Source of the DNA: Marinobacterium jannaschii DSM 6295
GTDB taxonomy: Bacteria > Pseudomonadota > Gammaproteobacteria > Pseudomonadales > Balneatricaceae
Assembly (NCBI RefSeq): GCF_000620085.1
Contig: NZ_JHVJ01000004.1
Location: forward strand, 62,001-126,000
DNA length: 64,000 bases
Reading direction: 5' to 3'
Below are positions 56,919 through 64,000 of the stretch, one piece after another. The position numbers and the translations under genes are program-made. The notes under the pieces are model-generated. The model saw nothing but the letters and a program-made list of their open reading frames with translations, was not told the DNA's origin and made no database searches. The first letter of the stretch is position 1. Each line of letters starts with the position of its first letter.

Positions 56919-58646
56919 ATGAGTCATCAGAGTGATTTGATCGCCAGTGATATTCAGGCGTATCTGAAGCAGCACGAGAATAAAGAGCTACTGCGTTTTC
57001 TGACCTGCGGTAGTGTGGATGATGGTAAGTCGACCCTGATCGGTCGTCTGCTGCACGATTCCAAGATGATCTATGAAGATCAGCTGGCGTCTATCCAGGC
57101 GGATAACGCCCGTGTCGGTAATGCGGGTGAAGAGCTGGATCTGGCGTTGCTGGTGGATGGCCTGCAGGCCGAGCGTGAGCAGGGCATCACCATCGACGTG
57201 GCGTACCGCTACTTCTCGACGGATAAGCGTAAGTTTATCATCGCGGATACCCCGGGACATGAGCAGTACACCCGTAACATGGCGACCGGTGCCTCTACCT
57301 GTGACCTGGCGATCATCCTGATCGATGCCCGTCACGGCGTACAGGTTCAGACTAAGCGACACAGCTACATCGTTTCGCTGCTGGGTCTGAAACATACGGT
57401 TGTTGCTATCAATAAGATGGACCTGGTGGATTTCAGCGAGCAGCGCTTCGAAGAGATCAAGGCCGATTACCTTGAGTTTGCCAAGGATCTGGACCTGCCG
57501 GACATACAGTTTGTACCGCTGTCGGCCCTCAAGGGTGACAACGTTGTGAGCCTGTCTGAATCCACTCCGTGGTATCAGGGCAAGCCGCTGATGGAGACGC
57601 TGGAAACCGTTGAAATCGCTAACGATAATAACTTTGAATCGCTGCGTTTCCCGGTCCAGTATGTAAACCGTCCGAACTTAGACTTTCGTGGCTACTGTGG
57701 CACCCTGACATCTGGTATCGTACGCCCCGGTGACGAAGTCACCGTGCTGCCGTCGGGCAAATCCAGCAAGGTTAAATCGATCGTGACCTTCGATGGCGAG
57801 CTGGAAGAAGCCTATCCGCCGATGTCTGTGACCCTGACCCTGGAAGACGAGATCGATATCTCCCGTGGCGACCTGCTGGTCAACAGTTCCGATGTGCCTG
57901 AGGTCACTAACCGCTTCGATGCGATGGTGGTCTGGATGAGCGAAGAGGAGATGGTGCCGGGCCGTCAGTATGAAGTAAAACTCTCGACCAGCCGCGTTGC
58001 AGGCAGCGTGACGGCAATCCGTCACCGGGTTGATGTCAACACCCTGGAGCAGTCTGCGACGGCGGTACTGGGACTGAATGAGATCGCCCGTTGTGAAATC
58101 TCTGTCGAGCGTCCGATTATTGCTGACGATTACAAGCAACATCAGGGCACCGGTTCCTTTATCATTGTCGATCGTCTGAGCAATCAGACTGTCGCTGCCG
58201 GCATGATCATCAACGATGGTTCCCAGCAGTTGCTGGACGACAGCAGCCTGATCACCACAGAATCACTGGTCAGCAGTGACGAACGTGCACGTCGTTACGG
58301 TCAGCAGGCCGTGACGGTTGTTATCTCCGGTGGCGAGCAGGCCCAGCGTGACACTCTGATCTACAGCCTGGAAAAACGCCTGTTTGATCGTGGCCGTGCG
58401 GTGAGTGTCCTGAACCCGGCGCAGCTGGGTGCCGAACTGGGTGATAAGCTGCTGCCGGTGGCGCAGTTGCTGAACCAGAGTGGCTTACTGGTACTGGCCG
58501 ACAGTGCCGAGGCACTGCAGGGCGAGAACCTGTTCAATGTTTCCCTGAGTGGGGCCGACGCAGAACTGCGTCTGGATCCGGAACAGGGCGCAGCGGCGCA
58601 GGTTACGGCGGTGGTCGAGCTGCTGACGGAACACAGCCTGATCTGA
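56919..58646 (+). CDS. cysN: Sulfate adenylyltransferase subunit 1 with degenerate APS-kinase-like tail
   Basis: Regulatory GTPase subunit of ATP sulfurylase. G1 [16 protein letters not shown]3 [11 protein letters not shown] and G4 NKMDL are intact, followed by the beta-barrel domains. The family core is about 475 aa; this protein has 575. The extra 100 residues (from about 468) align in pattern with an APS kinase start (AVTVVISGG..., then [20 protein letters not shown]), but the P-loop GxSGxGKST is replaced by [10 protein letters not shown], so the kinase is not functional. PAPS formation would need a separate cysC, not in this window. Confidence 0.9.
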   Translation: MSHQSDLIASDIQAYLKQHENKELLRFLTCGSVDDGKSTLIGRLLHDSKMIYEDQLASIQADNARVGNAGEELDLALLVDGLQAEREQGITIDVAYRYFSTDKRKFIIADTPGHEQYTRNMATGASTCDLAIILIDARHGVQVQTKRHSYIVSLLGLKHTVVAINKMDLVDFSEQRFEEIKADYLEFAKDLDLPDIQFVPLSALKGDNVVSLSESTPWYQGKPLMETLETVEIANDNNFESLRFPVQYVNRPNLDFRGYCGTLTSGIVRPGDEVTVLPSGKSSKVKSIVTFDGELEEAYPPMSVTLTLEDEIDISRGDLLVNSSDVPEVTNRFDAMVVWMSEEEMVPGRQYEVKLSTSRVAGSVTAIRHRVDVNTLEQSATAVLGLNEIARCEISVERPIIADDYKQHQGTGSFIIVDRLSNQTVAAGMIINDGSQQLLDDSSLITTESLVSSDERARRYGQQAVTVVISGGEQAQRDTLIYSLEKRLFDRGRAVSVLNPAQLGAELGDKLLPVAQLLNQSGLLVLADSAEALQGENLFNVSLSGADAELRLDPEQGAAAQVTAVVELLTEHSLI

Positions 58647-58691
58647 TTCAGGCAGCGATAATCCGGTAGCCTCAAGGGCTGCACGGAACAG

Positions 58692-58718
58692 AACAGGGCG
58701 GCCTCAGGCCGCTCTGTT
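58692..58718 (+). terminator. Hairpin after cysN
   Basis: 12-bp stem AACAGGGCGGCC/GGCCGCTCTGTT (one G-U pair) with three-base loop, about 45 bp past the stop; only a short weak T-run follows. Confidence 0.6.
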
Positions 58719-58723
58719 ATTAG

Positions 58724-58779
58724 AGCCTCTGCATAAACCGTGGTGAACTTTTCGCCCACGTTTTATTCAGAGGCTTTTA
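58724..58779. repeat. Long nested inverted repeat, possible terminator or MITE remnant
   Basis: AGCCTCTGCATAAA pairs with TTTATTCAGAGGCT (one mismatch) and encloses a second hairpin CGTGG/CCACG; TTTT follows. It could be the main terminator of cysN, or a relic whose ends resemble IS5-type repeats. Confidence 0.5.
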
Positions 58780-58909
58780 AGCGCAAACAGTGCGCTTGAT
58801 CAAATAGGATTCTGTACTCATCGGAACGGATTTCGGTAAACTTTAGCAAATTCTAATTTAATCACTTTGTCGGGGCTCCGGTTTCCACAGAGTAGCTGCA
58901 GCGGACGTT

Positions 58910-59491
58910 ATGACGGAATATATCCTCATCCTGATCAGCACGGTGCTGGTAAACAACTTCGTCCTGGTCCAGTTTCTGGGCCTGTGTCCTTTTATGGGCG
59001 TTTCCAACAAACTGGAAACCGCTATGGGCATGTCCCTGGCGACCACCTTTGTCCTCACACTGTCGTCGGTTTGCAGCTACCTGGTGTTTACCTACCTGCT
59101 GGACCCTCTGGGTCTGGGCTACCTCAAGACCATCGCTTTCATCCTGGTGATCGCCGTGGTGGTACAGTTCACCGAAATGGTGGTGCATAAGACCAGCCCG
59201 CTGCTCTACAAGGTGCTGGGGATCTTCCTGCCATTGATCACCACCAACTGTGCGGTGCTGGGCGTGGCGCTGCTGAATATCAAAAAGACCAATGACTTTA
59301 TCGACTCTATCGTTTACGGCTTCGGTGCTGCCGTCGGCTTCTCGCTGGCGCTGATCCTGTTTTCGGCGATTCGTGAGCGTGTCGCAGTGGCGGATGTTCC
59401 CACTCCTTTCCGTGGCGCGGCGATCGGTATGGTGACGGCCGGACTGATGTCGCTGGCGTTTATGGGCTTTACCGGACTGGTTCAGTTCTGA
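58910..59491 (+). CDS. rsxA: Electron transport complex subunit RsxA/RnfA
   Basis: A 193-residue integral membrane subunit with six helices of the Rnf/Rsx complex. Conserved [16 protein letters not shown] near the N-terminus and [17 protein letters not shown] mid-protein, each with a Cys that ligates the membrane-embedded 2Fe-2S centre in this family. First gene of the rsx operon; the next gene starts 13 bp downstream. Confidence 0.95.
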   Translation: MTEYILILISTVLVNNFVLVQFLGLCPFMGVSNKLETAMGMSLATTFVLTLSSVCSYLVFTYLLDPLGLGYLKTIAFILVIAVVVQFTEMVVHKTSPLLYKVLGIFLPLITTNCAVLGVALLNIKKTNDFIDSIVYGFGAAVGFSLALILFSAIRERVAVADVPTPFRGAAIGMVTAGLMSLAFMGFTGLVQF

Positions 59492-59504
59492 GGCGGAGAC
59501 AGAG

Positions 59505-60098
59505 ATGAGTGCAGTATTAATCGCAGTAATCGTAGTCTTTGGCCTGGCCGTAATCTTCGGTGTGATCCTGGGTTACGCCTCGGTCCGCTTTAAGGTTGAA
59601 GGCAATCCGCTGGTCGATCAGATCGACTCCTTGCTCCCGCAGACCCAGTGTGGTCAGTGTGGTCACCCGGGCTGTCGTCCCTACGCTGAAGCGATCGCCA
59701 ATGGTGAGGCGATCAACAAATGTCCGCCGGGCGGACAGGGCACCGTCGAAGCGCTGGCCGACCTGCTGGACGTAGAAGCACTGCCGCTGGACGGTGAGCA
59801 TGAAGAAAACCCGGTTAAGACCTTCGCTTACATCCGCGAAGATGAGTGTATCGGTTGTACCAAGTGTATTCAGGCGTGCCCGGTTGATGCCATTCTCGGC
59901 GCCGCCAAGCAGATGCATACGGTGATTCAGTCTGAATGTACCGGATGCGATCTATGTGTTGAGCCCTGTCCGGTTGACTGTATTGATATGATTCCTGTTG
60001 AAACCACCCTGCAGACCTGGAAATGGGATATGCCCAAGTCCGGTGTAAACCTGATTGCCACTGATGTGCGTGGTGAAGTTGAGGGGAGGGCGGCCTGA
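59505..60098 (+). CDS. rsxB: Electron transport complex subunit RsxB/RnfB
   Basis: A 197-residue ferredoxin subunit: an N-terminal membrane helix, then [16 protein letters not shown] with a later CPPGG for one 4Fe-4S cluster, then two classic motifs [16 protein letters not shown] and [16 protein letters not shown]. Its TGA overlaps the rsxC ATG (TGATG). Confidence 0.95.
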   Translation: MSAVLIAVIVVFGLAVIFGVILGYASVRFKVEGNPLVDQIDSLLPQTQCGQCGHPGCRPYAEAIANGEAINKCPPGGQGTVEALADLLDVEALPLDGEHEENPVKTFAYIREDECIGCTKCIQACPVDAILGAAKQMHTVIQSECTGCDLCVEPCPVDCIDMIPVETTLQTWKWDMPKSGVNLIATDVRGEVEGRAA

Positions 60099-63000
60099 TG
60101 GGATCGGTATTTGAATTTCATGGCGGTATTCACCCACCGGAGAATAAACGTCAGTCCAACGGTGCGCCGATCAGTGCGGCACCGATTCCGGATCGCCTGG
60201 TACTGCCATTTAACCAGCATATAGGGGCGCCGGCGGATGCCGTGGTCGAAATAGGCCAGCGGGTTCTGAAAGGCCAGATCATTGCCGAGGCGATCGGCCG
60301 GGTGAGTGTCAATATTCATGCGCCGACCTCCGGCATCGTGACGGATATTGGCCTCTATGCCATACCCCATGCCTCAGGCATGCAGGCACCCTGCATCATC
60401 ATCGAGCCTGACGGTAAGGATGAGTGGGGAGAGCGTCGTGCCCTGGCGGACTTCCGCAGCCTGAAAAAGGCGGAGCTGACTGATCATATCCGCGCCCACG
60501 GTATTGCCGGTATGGGCGGGGCGGGCTTCCCGACCGACGTCAAGCTGCACCTGGGTGATGATCATATCGTTAACACCCTGGTGATCAATGCGGCCGAGTG
60601 CGAGCCTTATATTACCGCCGACGATATGCTGATGCGTGAGCGAGCCGACCAGATTATCGGCGGTATCGAAGTTATCGCCCACCTGCTCAAGCCGAGCCAT
60701 GTCCTGATCGGTATCGAGGACAACAAGCCTCAGGCGATTCGCGCGCTGGAAGAAGCCAAGCGCGGTAACCCGCTGAATATTGATGTAGTGGTAGTACCGA
60801 CTAAATACCCCTCCGGCGGTGAGAAACAGCTGATTAAGCTGCTGACCGGCGTCGAGGTGCCTAGCGGTAAGATACCCGCCGATGTCGGCATTGTCTGTCA
60901 GAACGTCGGTACCGCCAGTGCTATCTATCGCGCGGTACACCATGGCGAGCCGCTGATCTCCCGCGTCGTGACCATCACCGGTGATGCGGTCAATCACCGC
61001 CATAACCTGGAGGTGCTGATTGGTACTCCCTTCCGGACATTGCTGGACCACTCCGGTGTGCGTCGCAAGGAGATGTACCGCATGGTGATGGGCGGGCCTA
61101 TGATGGGCTTCGCGATGACCGATGAAGAGGTGCCGGTGGTGAAAACCACCAACTGCATTATCGCCGCCACAATTGACGAGATGCCGCCTGCGCCGCCTGC
61201 CAACCCCTGTATCCGCTGTGGTATGTGTGAACAGGTCTGCCCGGCTGAACTGTTGCCGCAGCAGCTGCACTGGTTTGCCAAGGCAAAGGAGTTCGATAAG
61301 GCGCGCCATCACAACCTGTTTGATTGTATCGAATGTGGCGCCTGTTCCTTCGTTTGCCCATCCAATATCGAGCTGGTGCAGTACTACCGCTTTGCCAAGG
61401 CCGAAATCCGCGCCGAAGAAGCCGAGCAGCGTAAGGCCGATCACGCCCGTGAGCGATTTGAAGCCCGCAAGGCGCGTCAGGAAGCGGAAGAGGCAGAGAA
61501 GCAGGCACGTCGTAAGGCCCGTGCTGAAGAAGCCGCTAAGGCTCAGGCGGTGAAGAAAGATGCTGCCGAACGCAAAGAGACCGTGAAGGCAGACGCCGCT
61601 GTCGATGTTAAGGCACTGAAGACCGCTGCTGCCGTCGCCCGTACCAAGCTGAAAAAGGCCGAGAAGGCGCTCCTGCAGGCGCAGGAGAGCGGGGCTGATA
61701 ACCAGGCTGAGCTGGAAACGGAGTTTAAGGCGGCACAGGCGAAATCCAACGCTGCGCAGCAGAAACTGGAACAAGCGGAGAAAGGCCAGCTCGGTGCGGC
61801 CGCCGCACCGGACACCAAGGCGCTTAAAACCGCCGCGGCGGTCGCCCGGACCAAGCTGAAGAAAGCCCAGACCGCGCTGAAGGCGGCGGAAGAGAAAGGC
61901 CAGGATGGCGTCGATGCGCTGCGTGATACGGTTAAGCAGCTGCAGGACAAAGCCGATGCCGCGCAGAAGGCCTACGATGATGCCCAGTCGGGCGCGAGCG
62001 CGCCTGCGGCACCCGTTGCCGATATCAAGCAACTGAAAACCAATGCCGCGGTAGCGCGGACCAAGCTGAAAAAGGCCGAGAAGCAACTGGCGGCGGCGGA
62101 AGAGAGCGGCGAAGGCGATCTGGCTGAATTGAAGGCTCAGGTTGAGCAGCTGCGCTCCAAAACCGAAGCGGCCCAGCAAGCCTATGACAGCGCAGAATCC
62201 GGGGCCGCGGGTGCGCCGGCTTCTGCGGCGGCGATCGATCTGGCTCCGCTTAAGGAGGAGATGGAAAAAGCGCTGGCCAAGGTGGAAAAAGCTCAGGCGG
62301 CGGCGGATGCCGCAGCCGAAAAAGGATTGCCAACGGCTGATAAGATGAAAGCCGGTGTTGATAAATTACGCGGAAAATATGAAGAGTCAAAAAAGGCTTT
62401 TGAAGATGCACAGTTATCAAATAACCAAAAGCAGCCTTCAAAAATCAATATTGATGAATTGAAATCGGATATGGAAGCTGCGCTTGCCAAGGTGAAGAAA
62501 GCCGAAGCCGCAGCCACTGCTGCCGAGGAAAAAGGCCTGCCCGCCGCTGAGAAAATGCGCGCCGGGGTTGAAAAGCTGCGCGGCAAGTACGCAGAGGCAA
62601 AACAGGCTTTTGAAGCGGCTCAGCAACAATCCGCCGCTGCAATCCAGCCTGCCGTGTCGCCCGCCCAGCTGGCCGAGCTGCAAGCCGATATGGACGCTGC
62701 CCAGGGCAAGGTACAGAAAGCCGAGGCGGCGGCTAAAGCCGCTGCTGAGAAGGGACTGCCAACGGCCGAGAAGATGCAGGCCGGGGTTGAAAAGCTGCGC
62801 GGTAAATATGAGGAGGCCCGCCAGGCCTACGAAGAGGCCGCCGGACCGGCCCTCAATGGCAATGCAGCAGAGTCAGCCGTTGCCGTGCCGGATATCGTGC
62901 CGGATATAAAGGCGCTTAAACAGCAGGTGTCTATCATGCGTACCAAGCTGCGCAAGGCAGAGAAGGCGCTTGAAGAGGCAGAGGGCGACGATCTGGCTGC

Positions 63001-63289
63001 GCTGCAGGCTGAAGTAGCCGAACTGAGCCAGCGCCATGATGCCGCTAAGGCTGAGTTTGATGCGGCTGAATCCCGTCAGATTGAGCTCGCGGCCGCCGAA
63101 GGGGTCGACCTGAAAAAACTGAAGGTCGATGCCGCTATGGCCCGGGCCGAGGTCACCAAGGCCGAGCGGGCGATCAGCAAGGTAACAGATGAAGACAGTG
63201 ATGAACTGAGTCAGCTGAAGGATTCCCTGCAGCTGGCGCAGCAGCGCGCTGATGAATTGAACGCGACACTGAGTCGATTTACGGACTAA
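60098..63289 (+). CDS. rsxC: Electron transport complex subunit RsxC/RnfC with long repeat tail
   Basis: NADH-facing subunit of the Rnf/Rsx complex. Flavin/nucleotide-binding domain with GIAGMGGAGFPTDVKL, an SLBB-like region and two 4Fe-4S motifs: Cys371, 374, 377, 381 and Cys410, 413, 416, 420. At 1063 aa it exceeds the 740 of E. coli; residues after about 440 are Ala/Lys/Glu-rich coiled-coil repeats. Tail length varies widely among gammaproteobacteria. A short AT-rich patch at 62330-62460 breaks the otherwise GC-rich tail. Confidence 0.93.
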   Translation: MGSVFEFHGGIHPPENKRQSNGAPISAAPIPDRLVLPFNQHIGAPADAVVEIGQRVLKGQIIAEAIGRVSVNIHAPTSGIVTDIGLYAIPHASGMQAPCIIIEPDGKDEWGERRALADFRSLKKAELTDHIRAHGIAGMGGAGFPTDVKLHLGDDHIVNTLVINAAECEPYITADDMLMRERADQIIGGIEVIAHLLKPSHVLIGIEDNKPQAIRALEEAKRGNPLNIDVVVVPTKYPSGGEKQLIKLLTGVEVPSGKIPADVGIVCQNVGTASAIYRAVHHGEPLISRVVTITGDAVNHRHNLEVLIGTPFRTLLDHSGVRRKEMYRMVMGGPMMGFAMTDEEVPVVKTTNCIIAATIDEMPPAPPANPCIRCGMCEQVCPAELLPQQLHWFAKAKEFDKARHHNLFDCIECGACSFVCPSNIELVQYYRFAKAEIRAEEAEQRKADHARERFEARKARQEAEEAEKQARRKARAEEAAKAQAVKKDAAERKETVKADAAVDVKALKTAAAVARTKLKKAEKALLQAQESGADNQAELETEFKAAQAKSNAAQQKLEQAEKGQLGAAAAPDTKALKTAAAVARTKLKKAQTALKAAEEKGQDGVDALRDTVKQLQDKADAAQKAYDDAQSGASAPAAPVADIKQLKTNAAVARTKLKKAEKQLAAAEESGEGDLAELKAQVEQLRSKTEAAQQAYDSAESGAAGAPASAAAIDLAPLKEEMEKALAKVEKAQAAADAAAEKGLPTADKMKAGVDKLRGKYEESKKAFEDAQLSNNQKQPSKINIDELKSDMEAALAKVKKAEAAATAAEEKGLPAAEKMRAGVEKLRGKYAEAKQAFEAAQQQSAAAIQPAVSPAQLAELQADMDAAQGKVQKAEAAAKAAAEKGLPTAEKMQAGVEKLRGKYEEARQAYEEAAGPALNGNAAESAVAVPDIVPDIKALKQQVSIMRTKLRKAEKALEEAEGDDLAALQAEVAELSQRHDAAKAEFDAAESRQIELAAAEGVDLKKLKVDAAMARAEVTKAERAISKVTDEDSDELSQLKDSLQLAQQRADELNATLSRFTD
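61606..63230 (+). repeat. Protein-coding repeats in the RsxC tail
   Basis: Two repeat families. Type A (about 30 aa, ALKTAAAVARTKLKKAEK core) occurs near 61610, 61820 and 62030 with diverged copies near 62908 and 63112. Type B (about 56 aa, EKGLPTAEKMxAGVEKLRGK core) occurs three times, near 62245, 62457 and 62679. Confidence 0.85.
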
Positions 63290-63303
63290 GGATTAACTGA
63301 GCG

Positions 63304-64000
63304 ATGGCTTTGATCCGAACCAGCTCTCCGCACCTGCATAAGGTCAGCCGTACCAGCGATGTGATGCGCCTGGTACTGCTGGCGACCCTGCCGGGGCTGC
63401 TTGCGATGACCTTCTTTTTTGGCTGGGGCACCCTGATCAATGTGATCTGGGCCTCCCTGCTAGCGCTGGGCTTTGAGGCAGCGATCATCAAGCTGCGTAA
63501 CCGCCCGGTGCGCTACTACCTGACCGACTACAGCGCGCTGGTGACGGCCCTGTTGCTCGGTCTGGCGCTGCCACCGTTCGCTCCCTGGTGGCTGACGCTG
63601 GTGGGCGTGTTTGTCGCCATCGTGATCGCCAAGCACCTCTATGGTGGTCTGGGACAGAATCCGTTCAATCCGGCGATGGTGGCCTATGCGCTGTTGCTGG
63701 TTTCCTTCCCGGTGGATATGACCCGCTGGACCCTGCCAACCGTGATGGTGGATGGCGGTTTCCCGGGATTGTTTGAGACCCTGGGCATTATTTTTGGCGG
63801 TATCGATGCGACTCAGATCGATAGCTACACCGGTGCCACGCCGCTGGATGCCCTGCGCCATCGTGGCGGCCTGACCACCGAAGAAGCATGGCGTGCTGTG
63901 CCGGTACTGGCTGATGGTGTCGGTGCCTGGCACGCTGTCAGCGCAGCCTATTTTATGGGTGGTATCTTCCTGCTGTATCGCAAGGTCTTCACCTGGCATG
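63304..64000 (+). CDS. rsxD: Electron transport complex subunit RsxD/RnfD (3'-truncated by window edge)
   Basis: The frame opens at ATG 63304, 14 bp after rsxC, and stays open to the window end (232 codons). Membrane protein: TSSPHLHKVSRTSDVMRLVL at the N-terminus, GLGQNPFNPAMVAYALLLVS in the middle, and YTGATPLD, whose Thr is the covalent FMN site in the family. rsxG and rsxE would be expected beyond the edge. Confidence 0.93.
   Translation, partial: MALIRTSSPHLHKVSRTSDVMRLVLLATLPGLLAMTFFFGWGTLINVIWASLLALGFEAAIIKLRNRPVRYYLTDYSALVTALLLGLALPPFAPWWLTLVGVFVAIVIAKHLYGGLGQNPFNPAMVAYALLLVSFPVDMTRWTLPTVMVDGGFPGLFETLGIIFGGIDATQIDSYTGATPLDALRHRGGLTTEEAWRAVPVLADGVGAWHAVSAAYFMGGIFLLYRKVFTWH

Noticed and set aside
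60374-62179. 601-codon leftward ORF
   Set aside because: Antisense to rsxC; long only because GC-rich repeat codons lack stops on the other strand.

Overview
The window looks like the chromosome of a heterotrophic, probably marine gammaproteobacterium of the Oceanospirillaceae type. This is an inference from gene content: phaB (PHA synthesis), sbcB, nrdAB with a YfaE-type ferredoxin, the Rnf/Rsx operon, a TrpS with a C-terminal extension, a siroheme sulfite reductase paired with a DUF934 protein, and DUF2788/DUF2789/DUF349 small families. No species can be fixed from sequence alone.

Layout. 1-17.35 kb is ordinary core genome: end of phaB, a DUF349 protein, YchJ, exonuclease I, a pitrilysin-type protease, a K+-channel operon, a Tim44-like protein, YaaA, TrpS and SseA. 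17.39-23.91 kb is an AT-rich accessory island: a frameshifted IS4 element, an IS256 element, an orphan LuxR regulator with a lux-box-like palindrome, a CsgG-type lipoprotein with two small unknown exported proteins, then IS256 end fragments. 24.1-37.9 kb returns to core and metabolic genes (hydrolase/AraC pair, SBF-like transporter, cysK, DTW protein, DUF4139, a pseudokinase-FGE fusion, kdsA, HugZ, SDR, M20 hydrolase). 38.3-42.6 kb carries tRNA-Tyr and the NrdR-boxed nrdA-nrdB-yfaE operon.

43-58.6 kb is dominated by sulfur assimilation: a second cysteine synthase, cysG, cysH, DUF934, a sulfite reductase, a TauE-type exporter, cysD and cysN. CysN carries a degenerate APS-kinase-like tail, and a four-helix-bundle ORF flanked by 10-bp direct repeats sits between cysD and cysN. 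Nested among these genes (51.2-55.2 kb) is the most interesting unit: a 689-residue ferritin-like protein with a C-terminal Cys/Gly cassette, followed by a DUF692 (MNIO) oxygenase and its usual DUF2063 partner. This is the architecture of a peptide-modifying system acting on cysteines, here with the presumptive substrate cassette fused to a ferritin-like domain. The window ends in rsxA-B-C-D, where RsxC has a very long repeat tail.
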